From the NCBI RefSeq assembly GCF_009834545.1, contig NZ_CP019427.1, forward strand, positions 1,775,001 through 1,839,000: a stretch of 64,000 nt of DNA, read 5' to 3'. The notes under the pieces are model-generated. The model was not told the DNA's origin. It worked only from the letters and a program-made list of their open reading frames with translations, and searched no databases. Below, piece by piece: positions 45,145 through 55,097 of the stretch; position 1 is the stretch's first letter; every line of letters begins with the position of its first letter. This DNA comes from Pseudomonas sp. S04 (GTDB lineage Bacteria; Pseudomonadota; Gammaproteobacteria; Pseudomonadales; Pseudomonadaceae). Made by a program: the position numbers and the translations under genes.

Positions 45145-45743
45145 TGGCGCGTGTGCAGCGCAATGTCGGCGCGATCATTCTCGCGGCAGGGCAGGGCAGT
45201 CGTTTTCGGCAAGTGGCCGGCGCCGACCAGGACAAGCTGCTGGCGCTGTGCAAAGGCCGCGATGGGGTTGTCCGGCCGGTGCTCGAGCATAGCCTGCGCA
45301 ACTTGCCGGACAGCGTCCAGCCGCGCTGGTTGGTGACCACGCCGGACCGCGCCGAGGTCGCCCGGCTGGCCCGTGTCTACGGCTGCGAAGTGCTGTGGCT
45401 GGCATCGGCGGGCATGGGCGACAGCATCGCCGCGGCGGTGGCGGCCTGCCCAGGGCTGGAGGGCTGGCTGGTGGTGCTGGGAGATATGCCGTTTATCTTG
45501 CCGGCGAGTATTGATGAGGTGGTTGCCCAAGTGGCGGCCGATACCATCAGTGTGCCGGTGCAGGCGGGCGAGTTCGGCCACCCCGTGGGGTTTGGCGCAT
45601 CGTTTGGCCCGGCGTTGATGGCCCTGTCCGGTGATCGTGGGGCCAAGCCGTTGTTTGCCACGGCCAAGGTGGTCGAGGTGGTGGTGAAGGATGGGGGTGT
45701 TCTGTGGGATGTGGATGTGCCACAGGCGCTGGTTTTTGGTTAG
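45144..45743 (+). CDS. mocA: Molybdenum cofactor cytidylyltransferase (MocA-like)
   Basis: Protein of 199 residues with the nucleotidyltransferase loop LAAGQGSRF at 13-21, VLGDMPF and a GHPVGFG loop. It likely converts Mo-MPT to the cytosine dinucleotide form needed by the IorAB enzyme encoded just upstream. The usual companion XdhC, which sulfurates the cofactor, is absent. Ends near a REP-like inverted repeat and a terminator shared with rne. Confidence 0.87.
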   Translation: MARVQRNVGAIILAAGQGSRFRQVAGADQDKLLALCKGRDGVVRPVLEHSLRNLPDSVQPRWLVTTPDRAEVARLARVYGCEVLWLASAGMGDSIAAAVAACPGLEGWLVVLGDMPFILPASIDEVVAQVAADTISVPVQAGEFGHPVGFGASFGPALMALSGDRGAKPLFATAKVVEVVVKDGGVLWDVDVPQALVFG

Positions 45744-45791
45744 TCAGCCGGGTGATGCCTTTGTGGCTTGCCAGCGATGGACGTACCAACC

Positions 45792-45814
45792 TGGGAGCGG
45801 GCGCCGGTTCCCAC
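45792..45814. repeat. Degenerate REP-like palindrome
   Basis: TGGGAGCGGGCGCCGGTTCCCA has the REP head GGGAGCGGGC but a changed core. Between mocA and the shared terminator. Confidence 0.4.
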
Positions 45815-45817
45815 GAT

Positions 45818-45855
45818 AAAAAAAGCCCCGCCTGATTGCTCAGGCGGGGCTTTTT
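45818..45855. terminator. Bidirectional terminator between mocA and rne
   Basis: Fifteen-pair stem AAAAAGCCCCGCCTGA/TCAGGCGGGGCTTTTT with a 4-base loop; works for both convergent genes. Confidence 0.92.
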
Positions 45856-45869
45856 AGTGGCGGATGGAA

Positions 45870-48800
45870 TCAGGCGAGGGGTTTAGGCTCGTGCTCTTTT
45901 TCCAGGGCCTCTGGGTGTTGCTCTACCACTTCTTCAACGGAACGCAGGTTTTCGTCGATGGCAGGGGCAGCAGGCTCGGCAGCAACTTCAGCGACCGGTG
46001 CAGCAGTGGCAGCCAGTTCGGCTTCCTTCTGCAGGCGCTCGGCTTCGCGCTTGCGGCGACGCACTTCACGTGGGTCGTTCGGCGCACGACCGTTTTCGGT
46101 CAGGACCGCAGCTGGCGCAGCTTCGACCACCGGGGCGGCAGCTTCAGCCACTACCGGGGCTTCAACTGGCGCTGGTTCGGCAGCCACGGGGGCTGGCTCG
46201 GCAACCACTTCGGCAACCGGTGCCACAACCTCGGCAGCCACGGCCTCAACTACTGCTGGCTCAGCTACCCAGTTAAAGGCGGTCTGCTCTTCGCGGGCTT
46301 CAGGCGCCTGTTCGGCGACTGGTGCTTCGAAAGCAGGTGCTTCAACCACCACAGGGGCTTCGACAACGGCCTCTACAGCGACAGGTGCTTCAACCACTGT
46401 TTCGGCTTCAGCCGCTACTTGCGGTTGTGCTTCAACAGTCTGGGCTTCAACCGCCGGAGCCACTTCTACAGCAGGAGCGGCTGGCGCTTCGACTGGAGTG
46501 GTGGCTTCCACGACTGGCGCTTCAACCTGAGCGGTTGGCTGAACAACTTCTTCAGTCACGGCGGCGGTTGCACGTTCAGCTTGCTGATGAGCCTCGGCTT
46601 CGGCTGGAGCACTGATCACGGTGCTGGCAACAGCGGCGGTCACGGCCAGGCCGGCAGCCAGTTCTGCGCCCGTAGGCTCTTCGCTGCCTTCGGACTCTTC
46701 CGAGCCTTCGATCACATTGCCATTGGCATCACGTTGACGCTCACGACGGTTGCTGCGGCGACGCTGGCCACGGGAGCGGCGGCGTGGACGATCGCCTTCG
46801 GCGTTGTCCTGGCCATCTTCCGGCAGTTGCTCTTCGCTAGTAACCAGTTCTTCTTCTTCGGCAACCGGGGCAGCAGCTTGTTCGGCGCGTGGTTGACGCT
46901 CTTCACGCGGCGGACGCGGTGCACGCTCTTCGCGCGGCTGGCGAGCCGGGCGCTCTTCAGCGACGGCGCTAGCAGCAACAGCAACGGCGGCAGCGGGTGC
47001 GGCATCCAGAGGTTCACGCAGTTCGCGCACTGGGCGGTCTTCACGATCGCCACGTGGCTTGCGCTCTTCACGTGGTGGACGTGGAGCACGCTCTTCGCGT
47101 GGGGCGCGAGGTGCGCGTTCTTCGCGAGCGACGGTCGGGGTCTCTTCACGGGCTTCGCGTGGTTGACGCTCTTCGCGTGGCTCACGTGGAGCGCGCTCTT
47201 CACGCGGTGCACGTTCTTCGCGTGGCTTGCGTTCTTCATCGCGGCGACCGTTACGGTTGCGGCTCTGCTGACGACCGTTGCGACGCTCTTCGTTGCGGGC
47301 TGGACGCTCGGCGGCAGGTTTTTCAACCACGACCGGAGCGGCTGGCTCTTCCTTGGTGGCGAACAGGCTGACCAGCGACTTCACCAGGCCCTTGAACAGG
47401 CTTGGCTCTGGTACGGCAGCCGGAGCGACTACCGGGGCAGCAGCGACTTCAATCGGCACCGGTGCGTTGGCACGGGCGGGTGCAGTCTTCACGGCAGCTT
47501 CCTGGCGAACCAGGGTGCGGGTGGCGGCGGCCGGTTGCACTTCTTCCACTTCAGCCGCAGCAGCTGCGATTTCGTAGCTGGACTGGTTGGTGTGGGCTTC
47601 CGGGCTGTCATCGCGCAGGCGCTGCACTTCGAAGTGCGGCGTCTCGAGGTGATCGTTCGGCAGGATGACGATGCGGGCACGGGTGCGCAGTTCGATCTTG
47701 GTGATCGAGTTGCGTTTTTCGTTGAGCAGGAACGCTGCCACCGGGATCGGCACCTGGGCGCGAACTTCGGCGGTACGGTCTTTCAGGGCTTCTTCTTCGA
47801 TCAGGCGCAGGATCGCCAGCGACAGCGATTCAACGTCACGGATGATGCCGGTACCGTTGCAACGCGGGCAGACGATGCCGCTGCTTTCGCCGAGAGACGG
47901 ACGCAGGCGCTGACGGGACATTTCCAGCAGGCCGAAGCGCGAGATGCGACCGACTTGTACGCGAGCGCGGTCGGCTTCCAGGCATTCGCGGACTTTCTCT
48001 TCCACGGCGCGCTGGTTCTTGGCAGGGGTCATGTCGATGAAGTCGATGACGATCAGGCCGCCGATGTCGCGCAGGCGCAACTGACGGGCGATTTCTTCAG
48101 CGGCTTCAAGGTTGGTCTGCAGAGCGGTTTCTTCGATGTCGCTGCCTTTGGTGGCGCGCGCCGAGTTGATGTCGATGGACACCAGGGCTTCGGTCGGATC
48201 GATGACGATGGAACCGCCGGAAGGCAGTTCGACAACGCGCTGGAATGCGGTTTCGATCTGGCTTTCGATCTGGAAACGGTTGAACAGCGGCACGCTGTCT
48301 TCGTACAGCTTGATCTTGCTGGCGTACTGCGGCATCACCTGGCGGATGAAGGTCAGGGCTTCGTCCTGGGCTTCAACGCTGTCGATCAGCACTTCGCCGA
48401 TGTCCTGGCGCAGGTAGTCGCGGATCGCGCGGATGATCACGTTGCTTTCCTGGTAGATCAGGAACGGCGCGGAACGGTCCAGCGAAGCTTCTTTGATGGC
48501 GGTCCAGAGTTGCAGCAGGTAGTCGAGGTCCCACTGCATTTCTTCGCTGCTGCGGCCAAGGCCGGCAGTGCGCACGATCAGACCCATGTCAGCCGGGGCA
48601 ACCAGGCCGTTCAGGGCTTCACGCAGTTCGTTGCGCTCTTCACCTTCGATGCGACGGGAGATACCGCCGGCACGTGGGTTGTTCGGCATCAGCACCAGGT
48701 AACGACCGGCCAGGCTGATGAAGGTGGTCAGGGCTGCGCCCTTGTTGCCACGTTCTTCTTTTTCGACCTGAACGATGACTTCCTGGCCTTCGCTCAGGAC

Positions 48801-49070
48801 GTCCTTGATATTGACGCGGCCTTCAGGCGCTTTCTTGAAGTATTCGCGGGAGATTTCTTTGAGGGGCAGGAAGCCGTGGCGCTCAGAGCCGAAATCGACA
48901 AAGGCAGCCTCAAGGCTTGGTTCGATGCGAGTAATCCGGCCTTTATAGATGTTGGCCTTCTTCTGCTCGCGTGCACCGGATTCGATGTCCAGGTCGTAGA
49001 GGCGCTGGCCATCTACCAGTGCAACACGCAACTCTTCGGGTTGAGTTGCGTTAATCAGCATTCTTTTCAT
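45870..49070 (-). CDS. rne: Ribonuclease E
   Basis: Endoribonuclease of 1066 residues, core of the RNA degradosome. The N-terminal catalytic half has an S1 RNA-binding domain (about 38-118), 5'-sensor and RNase H-like parts, the DNase-like site with IVIDFIDM, and the Zn-link Cys401 and Cys404 (CPRC), which joins subunits. The C-terminal half is unstructured: Arg/Glu/Pro repeats ([13 protein letters not shown]) around 560-700, then Val/Ala/Glu/Pro-rich sequence. ATG 49070 gives the family start MKRMLINA; the longer frame is leader. The leader is long, fitting autoregulation of rne mRNA. Confidence 0.97.
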   Translation of the reverse strand: MKRMLINATQPEELRVALVDGQRLYDLDIESGAREQKKANIYKGRITRIEPSLEAAFVDFGSERHGFLPLKEISREYFKKAPEGRVNIKDVLSEGQEVIVQVEKEERGNKGAALTTFISLAGRYLVLMPNNPRAGGISRRIEGEERNELREALNGLVAPADMGLIVRTAGLGRSSEEMQWDLDYLLQLWTAIKEASLDRSAPFLIYQESNVIIRAIRDYLRQDIGEVLIDSVEAQDEALTFIRQVMPQYASKIKLYEDSVPLFNRFQIESQIETAFQRVVELPSGGSIVIDPTEALVSIDINSARATKGSDIEETALQTNLEAAEEIARQLRLRDIGGLIVIDFIDMTPAKNQRAVEEKVRECLEADRARVQVGRISRFGLLEMSRQRLRPSLGESSGIVCPRCNGTGIIRDVESLSLAILRLIEEEALKDRTAEVRAQVPIPVAAFLLNEKRNSITKIELRTRARIVILPNDHLETPHFEVQRLRDDSPEAHTNQSSYEIAAAAAEVEEVQPAAATRTLVRQEAAVKTAPARANAPVPIEVAAAPVVAPAAVPEPSLFKGLVKSLVSLFATKEEPAAPVVVEKPAAERPARNEERRNGRQQSRNRNGRRDEERKPREERAPREERAPREPREERQPREAREETPTVAREERAPRAPREERAPRPPREERKPRGDREDRPVRELREPLDAAPAAAVAVAASAVAEERPARQPREERAPRPPREERQPRAEQAAAPVAEEEELVTSEEQLPEDGQDNAEGDRPRRRSRGQRRRSNRRERQRDANGNVIEGSEESEGSEEPTGAELAAGLAVTAAVASTVISAPAEAEAHQQAERATAAVTEEVVQPTAQVEAPVVEATTPVEAPAAPAVEVAPAVEAQTVEAQPQVAAEAETVVEAPVAVEAVVEAPVVVEAPAFEAPVAEQAPEAREEQTAFNWVAEPAVVEAVAAEVVAPVAEVVAEPAPVAAEPAPVEAPVVAEAAAPVVEAAPAAVLTENGRAPNDPREVRRRKREAERLQKEAELAATAAPVAEVAAEPAAPAIDENLRSVEEVVEQHPEALEKEHEPKPLA

Positions 49071-49810
49071 GTAGTACCGTCGGTTTCCGGGCTGCCGGAA
49101 ACGGCGTTCGGCACACACGACTTCTCACGGTCGGTGTCAGGTGCGTCGGGAGTGGTTGGCCATTCCCGTGTCTAGCGAAGTCCGGCCAATGTGGGCCTTC
49201 ATCGCGACGTACGCGTCCTGCTTGCTGTGGCTACTTAAGCACTCAGTCAGGAGGAGGAATCAACCGGCGACTGTGGACGAGATGAAGCGTCTAAATATAA
49301 GCCTAGTGCTACACGGTCCGACGGTTGTGCATCTCCACCCTACACGTATCCCTGATAATTCGGGTGCTGCCGCGCGCAGAATCCGCAGCGGGTTGGCATT
49401 TACCGTGTTCTCCAATGGGGAGTCCACGCTCATGGCTACACAAGACTGGGTGAAAGCTGTTTGGCTGGCTCCCAGCTTGTAACAGGCGTTGTTTCCGAAA
49501 CTCTCGACCCAGGTGTGATTCGGGACTGACTGCACTTTGTGAACTGGCCGTAAATATCGGCGCAACAGACGAGTGGTACTCTGTTTGTTGCACTCGCTTC
49601 AGGCCTCATGTCACCTGCGCTTGTTACAATCACGAACCTTCCAGAAGATGCGAAAGCCCCGTAGGACGGCCTCGCGTCCTGATGAATTGCGTTGGTCAGG
49701 GCCGGCAACTTGCCGTTTGTCCTCTGTCCAGCCGCTTTTGGCGGCGTTCGCGACTATAGCAGCAATGATTAAGTGCTTCAATTCCATAAAAAATTGTTAT
49801 CATTCGCGGC
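49071..49810. other. 740-base gap between divergent rne and rluC
   Basis: No credible gene. It should hold the rne 5' untranslated region (which in E. coli folds and mediates autoregulation) and both promoters. On the minus strand TATATT at 49299-49294 could be an rne -10, giving a leader of about 215 bases, but its -35 is poor. TACAAT at 49625-49630 and TATAGC at 49755-49760 on the plus strand are weaker candidates for rluC. Confidence 0.6.
49776..49803 (+). promoter_or_regulatory. Weak promoter abutting the rluC start
   Basis: CTTCAA, 16 bases, TATCAT ending eight bases before the ATG at 49811. If used, the transcript would begin at or near the start codon. There is no ribosome site before the ATG. 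Confidence 0.3.
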
Positions 49811-50773
49811 ATGACGACTACTGCCCCCCCGACCCCAGCCGTACAACTGCTGGAGGTCTCGCCGGAATATGCCGGCCAACGAATTGACAACTTCCTTCTT
49901 GCTCGGCTCAAAGGCGTGCCCAAGACCTTGATTTACCGCATTTTGCGTAAAGGCGAAGTGCGCGTGAACAAAGGTCGGATCAAGCCCGAGTACAAGCTGC
50001 AGGCGGGCGACATCGTGCGCGTGCCGCCGGTGCGTGTGCCGGAGCGTGACGAGCCAGTGCCCCTGGCCCAGGGGTTGTTGCAACGCCTGGAAGCCTCGAT
50101 TGTCTTTGAAGACAAGGCGCTGATCGTGATCAACAAGCCTTGCGGCATTGCGGTCCACGGTGGCAGCGGCTTGACCTTTGGGGTGATTGAAGCCTTTCGT
50201 CAGTTGCGTCCCGATTGCAAGGAGCTCGAGCTGGTCCACCGTCTCGACCGTGACACCTCTGGCCTGCTAATGATCGCCAAGAAACGCAGCATGTTGCGTC
50301 ACTTGCACACGGCATTGCGCGGCGATGGCATCGACAAGCGCTACATGGCGCTGGTTCGCGGCAACTGGGCGAGCTCGATCAAGCAAGTCCGGGCGCCGCT
50401 CGGCAAGAGCAATCTGCGCTCCGGTGAGCGCATGGTCGAGGTCGACGAGGAGGAGGGCAAGGAGTCCGTGACCGTATTCAAGGTCCTGCGTCGCTTTGGC
50501 GACTTTGCCACCCTGATCGAAGCCAAGCCGATTACCGGCCGGACTCACCAGATCCGCGTCCACACCTTGCACGCCGGGCACTGCATTGCTGGCGATACCA
50601 AGTACGGCGAGGAAGGTTTCTCCAAGGAGATTCGCGATCTGGGTGGCAAGCGATTGTTCCTCCATGCCTACATGCTGACCGTGCCGCTGCCCGATGGCGG
50701 TGAGTTGAAGTTGCAGGCGCCAGTGGACGAAATGTGGGCCAAGACCGTGGAGCGCCTGAGTGCACCCCTCTGA
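49811..50773 (+). CDS. rluC: 23S rRNA pseudouridine synthase (RluC)
   Basis: Protein of 320 residues. An S4-type RNA-binding domain (about 20-80) precedes the RluA-family catalytic domain with HRLDRDTSG, nucleophile Asp146. RluC makes pseudouridines 955, 2504 and 2580 in E. coli 23S rRNA; length and divergence from rne support the assignment. No Shine-Dalgarno sequence precedes the ATG. Overlaps the next gene by 14 bases. Confidence 0.94.
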   Translation: MTTTAPPTPAVQLLEVSPEYAGQRIDNFLLARLKGVPKTLIYRILRKGEVRVNKGRIKPEYKLQAGDIVRVPPVRVPERDEPVPLAQGLLQRLEASIVFEDKALIVINKPCGIAVHGGSGLTFGVIEAFRQLRPDCKELELVHRLDRDTSGLLMIAKKRSMLRHLHTALRGDGIDKRYMALVRGNWASSIKQVRAPLGKSNLRSGERMVEVDEEEGKESVTVFKVLRRFGDFATLIEAKPITGRTHQIRVHTLHAGHCIAGDTKYGEEGFSKEIRDLGGKRLFLHAYMLTVPLPDGGELKLQAPVDEMWAKTVERLSAPL

Positions 50774-51425
50774 TTGCAAGCTACTGATTTTCGATTGGGA
50801 CGGGACACTGGCCGATTCCATTGGTCGGATCGTCGAGGCGATGCACGTCGCGTCTGAACGCTCGGGTTTTGCGCTGTGCAGCGATCTGGCGGTCAAGGGC
50901 ATTATCGGGCTGGGTTTGCCAGAGGCGATTCGCACCTTGTATCCGCAAATCGGTGATGCCGAGCTGGTGGCGTTTCGTCAGCATTATGCCGATCACTACA
51001 TAGCGCTGGAGGCCGAGCCTTCGCCGTTGTTCGAGGGCGTGCTCGAGTCGCTTGAGGCGTTCCGCGCCGAGGGCTATCAGTTGGCCGTAGCCACTGGCAA
51101 GGCGCGTCGTGGCCTGGATCGGGTGCTGAAGTCCCATGGCTGGGAAGATTATTTTGATATCACCCGCGCCGCCGACGAAACCGCTAGCAAGCCGCACCCC
51201 TTGATGCTCGAGCAGATCCTGGCGCATTGCGCGGTCGGGCCTGGGCAGGCGCTGATGGTGGGGGATTCGTCGTTCGATCTGCAGATGGCTCGCAATGCCG
51301 GGATGGCGTCTGTGGCAGTCAGCTATGGCGCGCAATCCATAGAGGCGCTGCGTGCGTACGAGCCTTGCCTGGCCATTGATCATTTTTCGCAATTGCATGC
51401 CTGGCTGGGTCAGCGGGCCAATTAA
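50760..51425 (+). CDS. HAD-superfamily phosphatase (Gph/PGP-like)
   Basis: Protein of 221 residues. Motif [10 protein letters not shown] has nucleophile Asp12 and Asp14, motif II Thr is in VATGKARRG, and motifs III/IV are SKPHP and VGDSSFD. A helical cap sits after motif I, so a small-metabolite phosphatase such as phosphoglycolate phosphatase is likely. Starts at GTG inside rluC with GGAG upstream. Confidence 0.9.
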   Translation: MHPSDCKLLIFDWDGTLADSIGRIVEAMHVASERSGFALCSDLAVKGIIGLGLPEAIRTLYPQIGDAELVAFRQHYADHYIALEAEPSPLFEGVLESLEAFRAEGYQLAVATGKARRGLDRVLKSHGWEDYFDITRAADETASKPHPLMLEQILAHCAVGPGQALMVGDSSFDLQMARNAGMASVAVSYGAQSIEALRAYEPCLAIDHFSQLHAWLGQRAN

Positions 51426-51446
51426 GTTTGGGTTGGGGTAGATGCA

Positions 51447-52436
51447 ATGACTGACGAATGGAAGGCGCCTGTCAAAGCCAGTGCTGAAGACGGCGAAGAC
51501 AAAAGCTGGAAACTGCTGGAAAAAACCCTGCTGGCCGGGGTGCAGGAGCAGCGTCGCTCGCGGCGTTGGGGGATTTTCTTCAAGTTGTTGACCTTTGTGT
51601 ACCTGATTGTCGCGTTGATCCTGTTCACGCCGCTGATGGACATTGAAAAGAGCGCGACGCGCGGCTCGGGCTACACCGCATTGATCGAGATCACTGGGGT
51701 GATTGCCGATAAAGAGCCGGCCAGTGCCGACAATATCGTCGGCAGCCTGCGTGCGGCGTTCGAGGATGCCAAGGTCAAGGGTGTCGTGCTGCGGATCAAC
51801 AGCCCTGGCGGCAGTCCGGTGCAGTCCGGCTACGTTTATGACGAAATTGTGCGCTTGCGCGCCTTGCACCCGCAAATCAAGGTTTATGCGGTGATTTCCG
51901 ACCTGGGCGCCTCGGGTGCCTACTACATTGCCAGCGCTGCGGACCAGATCTATGCCGACAAGGCCAGTCTGGTGGGTTCCATTGGTGTCACAGCGGCCGG
52001 CTATGGCTTTGTAGGTACCATGGAGAAGCTGGGTGTCGAGCGGCGTACCTACACCTCGGGTGAGCACAAGTCGTTCCTCGATCCGTTCCAGCCGCAAAAA
52101 CCGGAAGAAACCAAATTCTGGCAGAGCGTGCTGGATACCACTCATCAGCAGTTCATCGCCAGCGTGAAGAAAGGGCGTGGTGATCGGCTCAAGGACAAAG
52201 ATCATCCGGAGCTGTTTTCCGGGCTGGTCTGGTCGGGCGAGCAGGCATTGCCGCTGGGCTTGATCGATGGCCTGGGCAGTGCCAGTTCGGTGGCGCGGGA
52301 CGTGATCGGTGAGAAAGAGCTGGTGGACTTCACCATCCAGGAATCGCCGTTCGATCGCTTCTCGAAAAAGCTCGGCGCCAGTGTGGCCGAACAGTTGGCC
52401 ATGTGGATGGGCTTTCACGGCCCCGCCTTGCGCTGA
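51447..52436 (+). CDS. sppA: Signal peptide peptidase SppA (36K type)
   Basis: Inner-membrane serine protease of 329 residues with one N-terminal membrane anchor (about 45-63) and a periplasmic S49 domain. The Ser/Lys dyad is readable: Ser156 in GASGAYY and Lys208 in GEHKSF, 52 residues apart as in Bacillus SppA. It degrades released signal peptides. A strong terminator follows. Confidence 0.93.
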   Translation: MTDEWKAPVKASAEDGEDKSWKLLEKTLLAGVQEQRRSRRWGIFFKLLTFVYLIVALILFTPLMDIEKSATRGSGYTALIEITGVIADKEPASADNIVGSLRAAFEDAKVKGVVLRINSPGGSPVQSGYVYDEIVRLRALHPQIKVYAVISDLGASGAYYIASAADQIYADKASLVGSIGVTAAGYGFVGTMEKLGVERRTYTSGEHKSFLDPFQPQKPEETKFWQSVLDTTHQQFIASVKKGRGDRLKDKDHPELFSGLVWSGEQALPLGLIDGLGSASSVARDVIGEKELVDFTIQESPFDRFSKKLGASVAEQLAMWMGFHGPALR

Positions 52437-52450
52437 TTGCTGTGCGAGAT

Positions 52451-52481
52451 AAAAAAACCGGCCTGCGTGGCCGGTTTTTTT
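52451..52481 (+). terminator. Terminator after sppA
   Basis: AAAAAAACCGGCC/GGCCGGTTTTTTT, 5-base loop. Works in both directions. Confidence 0.9.
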
Positions 52482-52488
52482 ATGGTCT

Positions 52489-52554
52489 GTAGCAGCTGCC
52501 GAGCCCGCGAGGCTGCGTTCGAGGACGCAGTCCTCGCCGGGTGCGAGCTGCTAC
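52489..52554. repeat. REP-like element, GTAGCAGCT family, copy 3, overlapping the maf stop
   Basis: Same core as 14238 and 28067, here bounded by outer arms GTAGCAGCT and AGCTGCTAC. The right end supplies the TAG stop of the minus-strand maf gene (52553-52551). Confidence 0.85.
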
Positions 52555-53129
52555 GGGATCTGCACGCCTTCGGCCAGTAGCATGTCTACCAGGCGAATCA
52601 GCGGCAGGCCGATCAGGCTGGTGGCGTCCGGGCCTTCGGTGCGTTGGAACAGGATTACCCCCAATCCTTCGGCCTTGAAGCTGCCAGCGCAGTCGTAGGG
52701 CTGCTCTGCGCGCAGGTAGCGCTCCACGCTTGCTGGGTCGAGCGTGCGCATGTGGACGGTAAAGGGGATGCAGTCGAGCTGGCAGTGGCCGCTCTGGCTG
52801 TTGAGCAGGGCCAGGCCGGTGAGGAAGGTCACGCTGGCACCGCTGGCGGCCAGCAGTTGTTCGCGGGCCTTGTCGAAGGTGTGGGGCTTGCCGATGATCT
52901 TGCCGTCGAGTACCGCGACCTGGTCCGAGCCGATGATCAGATGCCCCGGATGGCTGGCGGCCAGTGCCTGGGCCTTGGCTTGTGCCAGGCGCCTGACCAG
53001 CTCGGTGGCGGACTCGCCCGCCAGTGGGCTTTCGTCGATATCCGGGGAGCTGCAGGTAAAAGGCAACTGCAGGCGAGCCAGTAATTCGCGGCGATAAACC
53101 GAGCTTGAAGCGAGTAATAAAGGCAACAT
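52551..53129 (-). CDS. maf: Maf-family nucleotide pyrophosphatase (YceF type)
   Basis: Protein of 192 residues. N-terminal LASSSVYRRELL substrate loop, IDESPLAGES and IIGSDQVAVL with Asp69, and the GKP(H)TFDKA loop. The YceF subgroup hydrolyses methylated GTP to keep it out of RNA. Its last codons and stop lie in a REP element. Divergent from yceD. Confidence 0.92.
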   Translation of the reverse strand: MLPLLLASSSVYRRELLARLQLPFTCSSPDIDESPLAGESATELVRRLAQAKAQALAASHPGHLIIGSDQVAVLDGKIIGKPHTFDKAREQLLAASGASVTFLTGLALLNSQSGHCQLDCIPFTVHMRTLDPASVERYLRAEQPYDCAGSFKAEGLGVILFQRTEGPDATSLIGLPLIRLVDMLLAEGVQIP

Positions 53130-53197
53130 AGGGCTCTCCAGAAGTCAGTCGCAAATTCTAGCGGGGCCTGCAAGTGACGGACAGGACTGAATTTCCT

Positions 53198-53225
53198 TTG
53201 ACAAGGGCGGGTGCATCCCTATAAT
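53198..53225 (+). promoter_or_regulatory. Consensus sigma-70 promoter for yceD-rpmF-plsX
   Basis: TTGACA (53198-53203), 16 bases, TATAAT (53220-53225), both perfect. The yceD ATG is at 53235, so the expected transcript start is two to four bases before it. Confidence 0.9.
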
Positions 53226-53234
53226 GCTGCGCCT

Positions 53235-53762
53235 ATGTTGAATGACCCGATTCCACCTCACGTTGACCCGCGCAAATTGGCTGATCGTGGCACCACCCTT
53301 CAAGGTGAAATGCTGCTGGCCGATTTGGAGAGACTCTGCGACCCGCTTTCCGACAATGTCGGTACGGTGCAGGCTAAATTCGTTTTTGAACGAGATGAAC
53401 GTAAATCTGTGGTGATCCACAGCTTTATCGACACCGAGGTCAAAATGGTTTGCCAGCGTTGTCTTGAGCTGGTCACCCTGCCGATTCACAGCGAATGCAG
53501 TTATGCTGTGGTAAAGGAGGGTGCGAATACCCAGTCGTTGCCGAAAGGTTATGACGTGCTGGAACTGGGCGAAGATCCTTTGGATCTGCAGTCACTGATC
53601 GAGGAGGAGCTTTTGCTCGCCTTGCCCATTGTGCCTGCTCATCATCCGGAAGAATGCCAGCAGCCGGCGGGTCTCGATGAGCCCGAACCGAGCGAGGACG
53701 AGGTAACGCGGTCCAACCCGTTCAGTGTATTGGCGCAGTTAAAGCGTGACCCAAACGTTTAG
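53235..53762 (+). CDS. yceD: YceD / DUF177 protein
   Basis: Protein of 175 residues. CQRC plus a later Cys suggest a zinc site. YceD is always found before rpmF and is linked to 23S rRNA stability and ribosome assembly in E. coli and plants. Start at MLNDPIPPHVDPRKLADRG, the conserved N-terminus; the upstream extension to 53211 covers the -10 box and is impossible for this promoter. No ribosome site. Confidence 0.92.
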   Translation: MLNDPIPPHVDPRKLADRGTTLQGEMLLADLERLCDPLSDNVGTVQAKFVFERDERKSVVIHSFIDTEVKMVCQRCLELVTLPIHSECSYAVVKEGANTQSLPKGYDVLELGEDPLDLQSLIEEELLLALPIVPAHHPEECQQPAGLDEPEPSEDEVTRSNPFSVLAQLKRDPNV

Positions 53763-53775
53763 GAGTTAATCAATT

Positions 53776-53958
53776 ATGGCTGTTCAGCAGAACAAAAAAT
53801 CCCGCTCCGCCCGTGACATGCGTCGTTCGCACGACGCTCTCGAGGCAAGCACTCTGTCCGTAGAAAAGACCACTGGTGAAGTTCACCTGCGTCACCACGT
53901 ATCGCCAGAAGGCGTATACCGTGGCCGTAAAGTGATCGACAAGGGCGCTGACGAGTAA
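53776..53958 (+). CDS. rpmF: Ribosomal protein bL32
   Basis: Basic protein of 60 residues, [20 protein letters not shown] start and VYRGRKVI end. Lacks the zinc cysteines of some L32 forms (C-minus type). AGGAG before the ATG. Between yceD and plsX, the common bacterial order. Confidence 0.97.
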
Positions 53959-53961
53959 TCC

Positions 53962-54972
53962 TTGTCCGCTCAAGTCATCGCGATTGACGCAATGGGCGGG
54001 GACTTCGGTCCCCGCAGCATTGTTCAGGCCAGCCTTGCTTGCCTGTCTGCTACGCCCTCGCTACACCTGACCCTCGTCGGTCAACCCTCCCTTCTTGAAG
54101 AACTGATCGCTGGCCAATCGGCTGTGGATCGCGCGCGCCTGTCGATTGCTCCGGCGTCTGAAGTCATCACCATGGACGAAAAGCCTGCCCAGGCCCTGCG
54201 TGGCAAGCCCGATTCGTCGATGCGCGTGGCGTTGGAGTTGCTGCGTGAAGGCAAGGCCCAGGCCTGTGTCAGTGCCGGCAACACCGGCGCGCTGATGGCG
54301 TTGTCGCGGTTCGTGCTCAAGACGTTGCCGGGTATCGATCGGCCAGCGATGGTCGCGGCGATCCCGACACAAAAGGGTTACTGTCAGTTACTGGACCTGG
54401 GGGCTAACGTCGATTGCAGTGCCGAGCACCTGTTCCAGTTCGCGGTGATGGGTTCGGTGGCGGCCGAGACGCTGGGGATCGCCCGGCCCCGGGTGGCGTT
54501 GTTGAATATCGGCACCGAGGACATCAAGGGCAATCAGCAGGTCAAGCTTGCGGCGACCCTGTTGCAAGGTGCCCGGGGCCTGAACTACATCGGTTTTGTC
54601 GAGGGTGACGGCCTGTATCGGGGTGAGGCGGATGTGGTGGTCTGTGATGGTTTTGTCGGCAACATCCTGCTCAAGTCCAGCGAAGGCCTGGCGACCATGA
54701 TTGCCGGGCGTATCGAGGCCTTGTTCAAGCAGAATCTTGCATCAAGGATGGTCGGGGCCCTGGCCTTGCCCTTGATGAAGCGTTTGCAGGCTGACCTGGC
54801 GCCCGCCCGGCACAACGGCGCGAGCTTCCTCGGGTTGCAGGGGATCGTGGTCAAGAGCCACGGTTCAGCTGGCGTGCAGGGCTTTCAGAGTGCGATCCAG
54901 CGAGCCTTGATCGAGATCCAGGAGAATCTGCCGCAGCGACTCCATGGGCGTCTCGAGGATTTGCTGCTTTAG
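53962..54972 (+). CDS. plsX: Phosphate acyltransferase PlsX
   Basis: Peripheral membrane enzyme of 336 residues making acyl-phosphate from acyl-ACP for phospholipid synthesis. [10 protein letters not shown] at the N-terminus and [10 protein letters not shown] are signature motifs. Starts at TTG 53962, three bases after rpmF, with no ATG nearby that would keep the conserved [10 protein letters not shown] strand. FabH, next to plsX in E. coli, is absent here as in other Pseudomonas. Confidence 0.94.
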   Translation: MSAQVIAIDAMGGDFGPRSIVQASLACLSATPSLHLTLVGQPSLLEELIAGQSAVDRARLSIAPASEVITMDEKPAQALRGKPDSSMRVALELLREGKAQACVSAGNTGALMALSRFVLKTLPGIDRPAMVAAIPTQKGYCQLLDLGANVDCSAEHLFQFAVMGSVAAETLGIARPRVALLNIGTEDIKGNQQVKLAATLLQGARGLNYIGFVEGDGLYRGEADVVVCDGFVGNILLKSSEGLATMIAGRIEALFKQNLASRMVGALALPLMKRLQADLAPARHNGASFLGLQGIVVKSHGSAGVQGFQSAIQRALIEIQENLPQRLHGRLEDLLL

Positions 54973-55097
54973 GCATTTTCGTCGGACAATGCTTAAATGT
55001 GACCGCTCAGTTCAATTGGCCATCCAACTGTCAGTTTCTTGCGTCCCCACAGCGGGGCGTCAACTCTCCGACGACAAGATCATTAGGGGCTTGTTAC

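Noticed and set aside
46300..47250. Repetitive sequence in the 3' half of rne as a possible tandem-repeat or CRISPR locus
   Set aside because: The repeats are in-frame Arg/Glu/Pro and Val/Ala/Glu codons of the disordered RNase E scaffold, imperfect and codon-periodic.
45864..49175. Open frame of 1103 codons antisense to rne
   Set aside because: Composition is a Phe/Gly/Ser/Arg-rich mirror of rne codon use, it has no ribosome site, and it covers the conserved ribonuclease E gene exactly.
49141..49482. 113-codon frame with AGGAGG-like sequence in the rne-rluC gap
   Set aside because: The purine run is too far from a start (GTG 49272), the protein has no motif, and it lies antisense to the expected rne leader.
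50781..52418. 545-codon minus-strand frame across the HAD and sppA genes
   Set aside because: Both plus-strand genes show full motif sets; the antisense frame has His/Gln/Arg-rich shadow composition and no motif.
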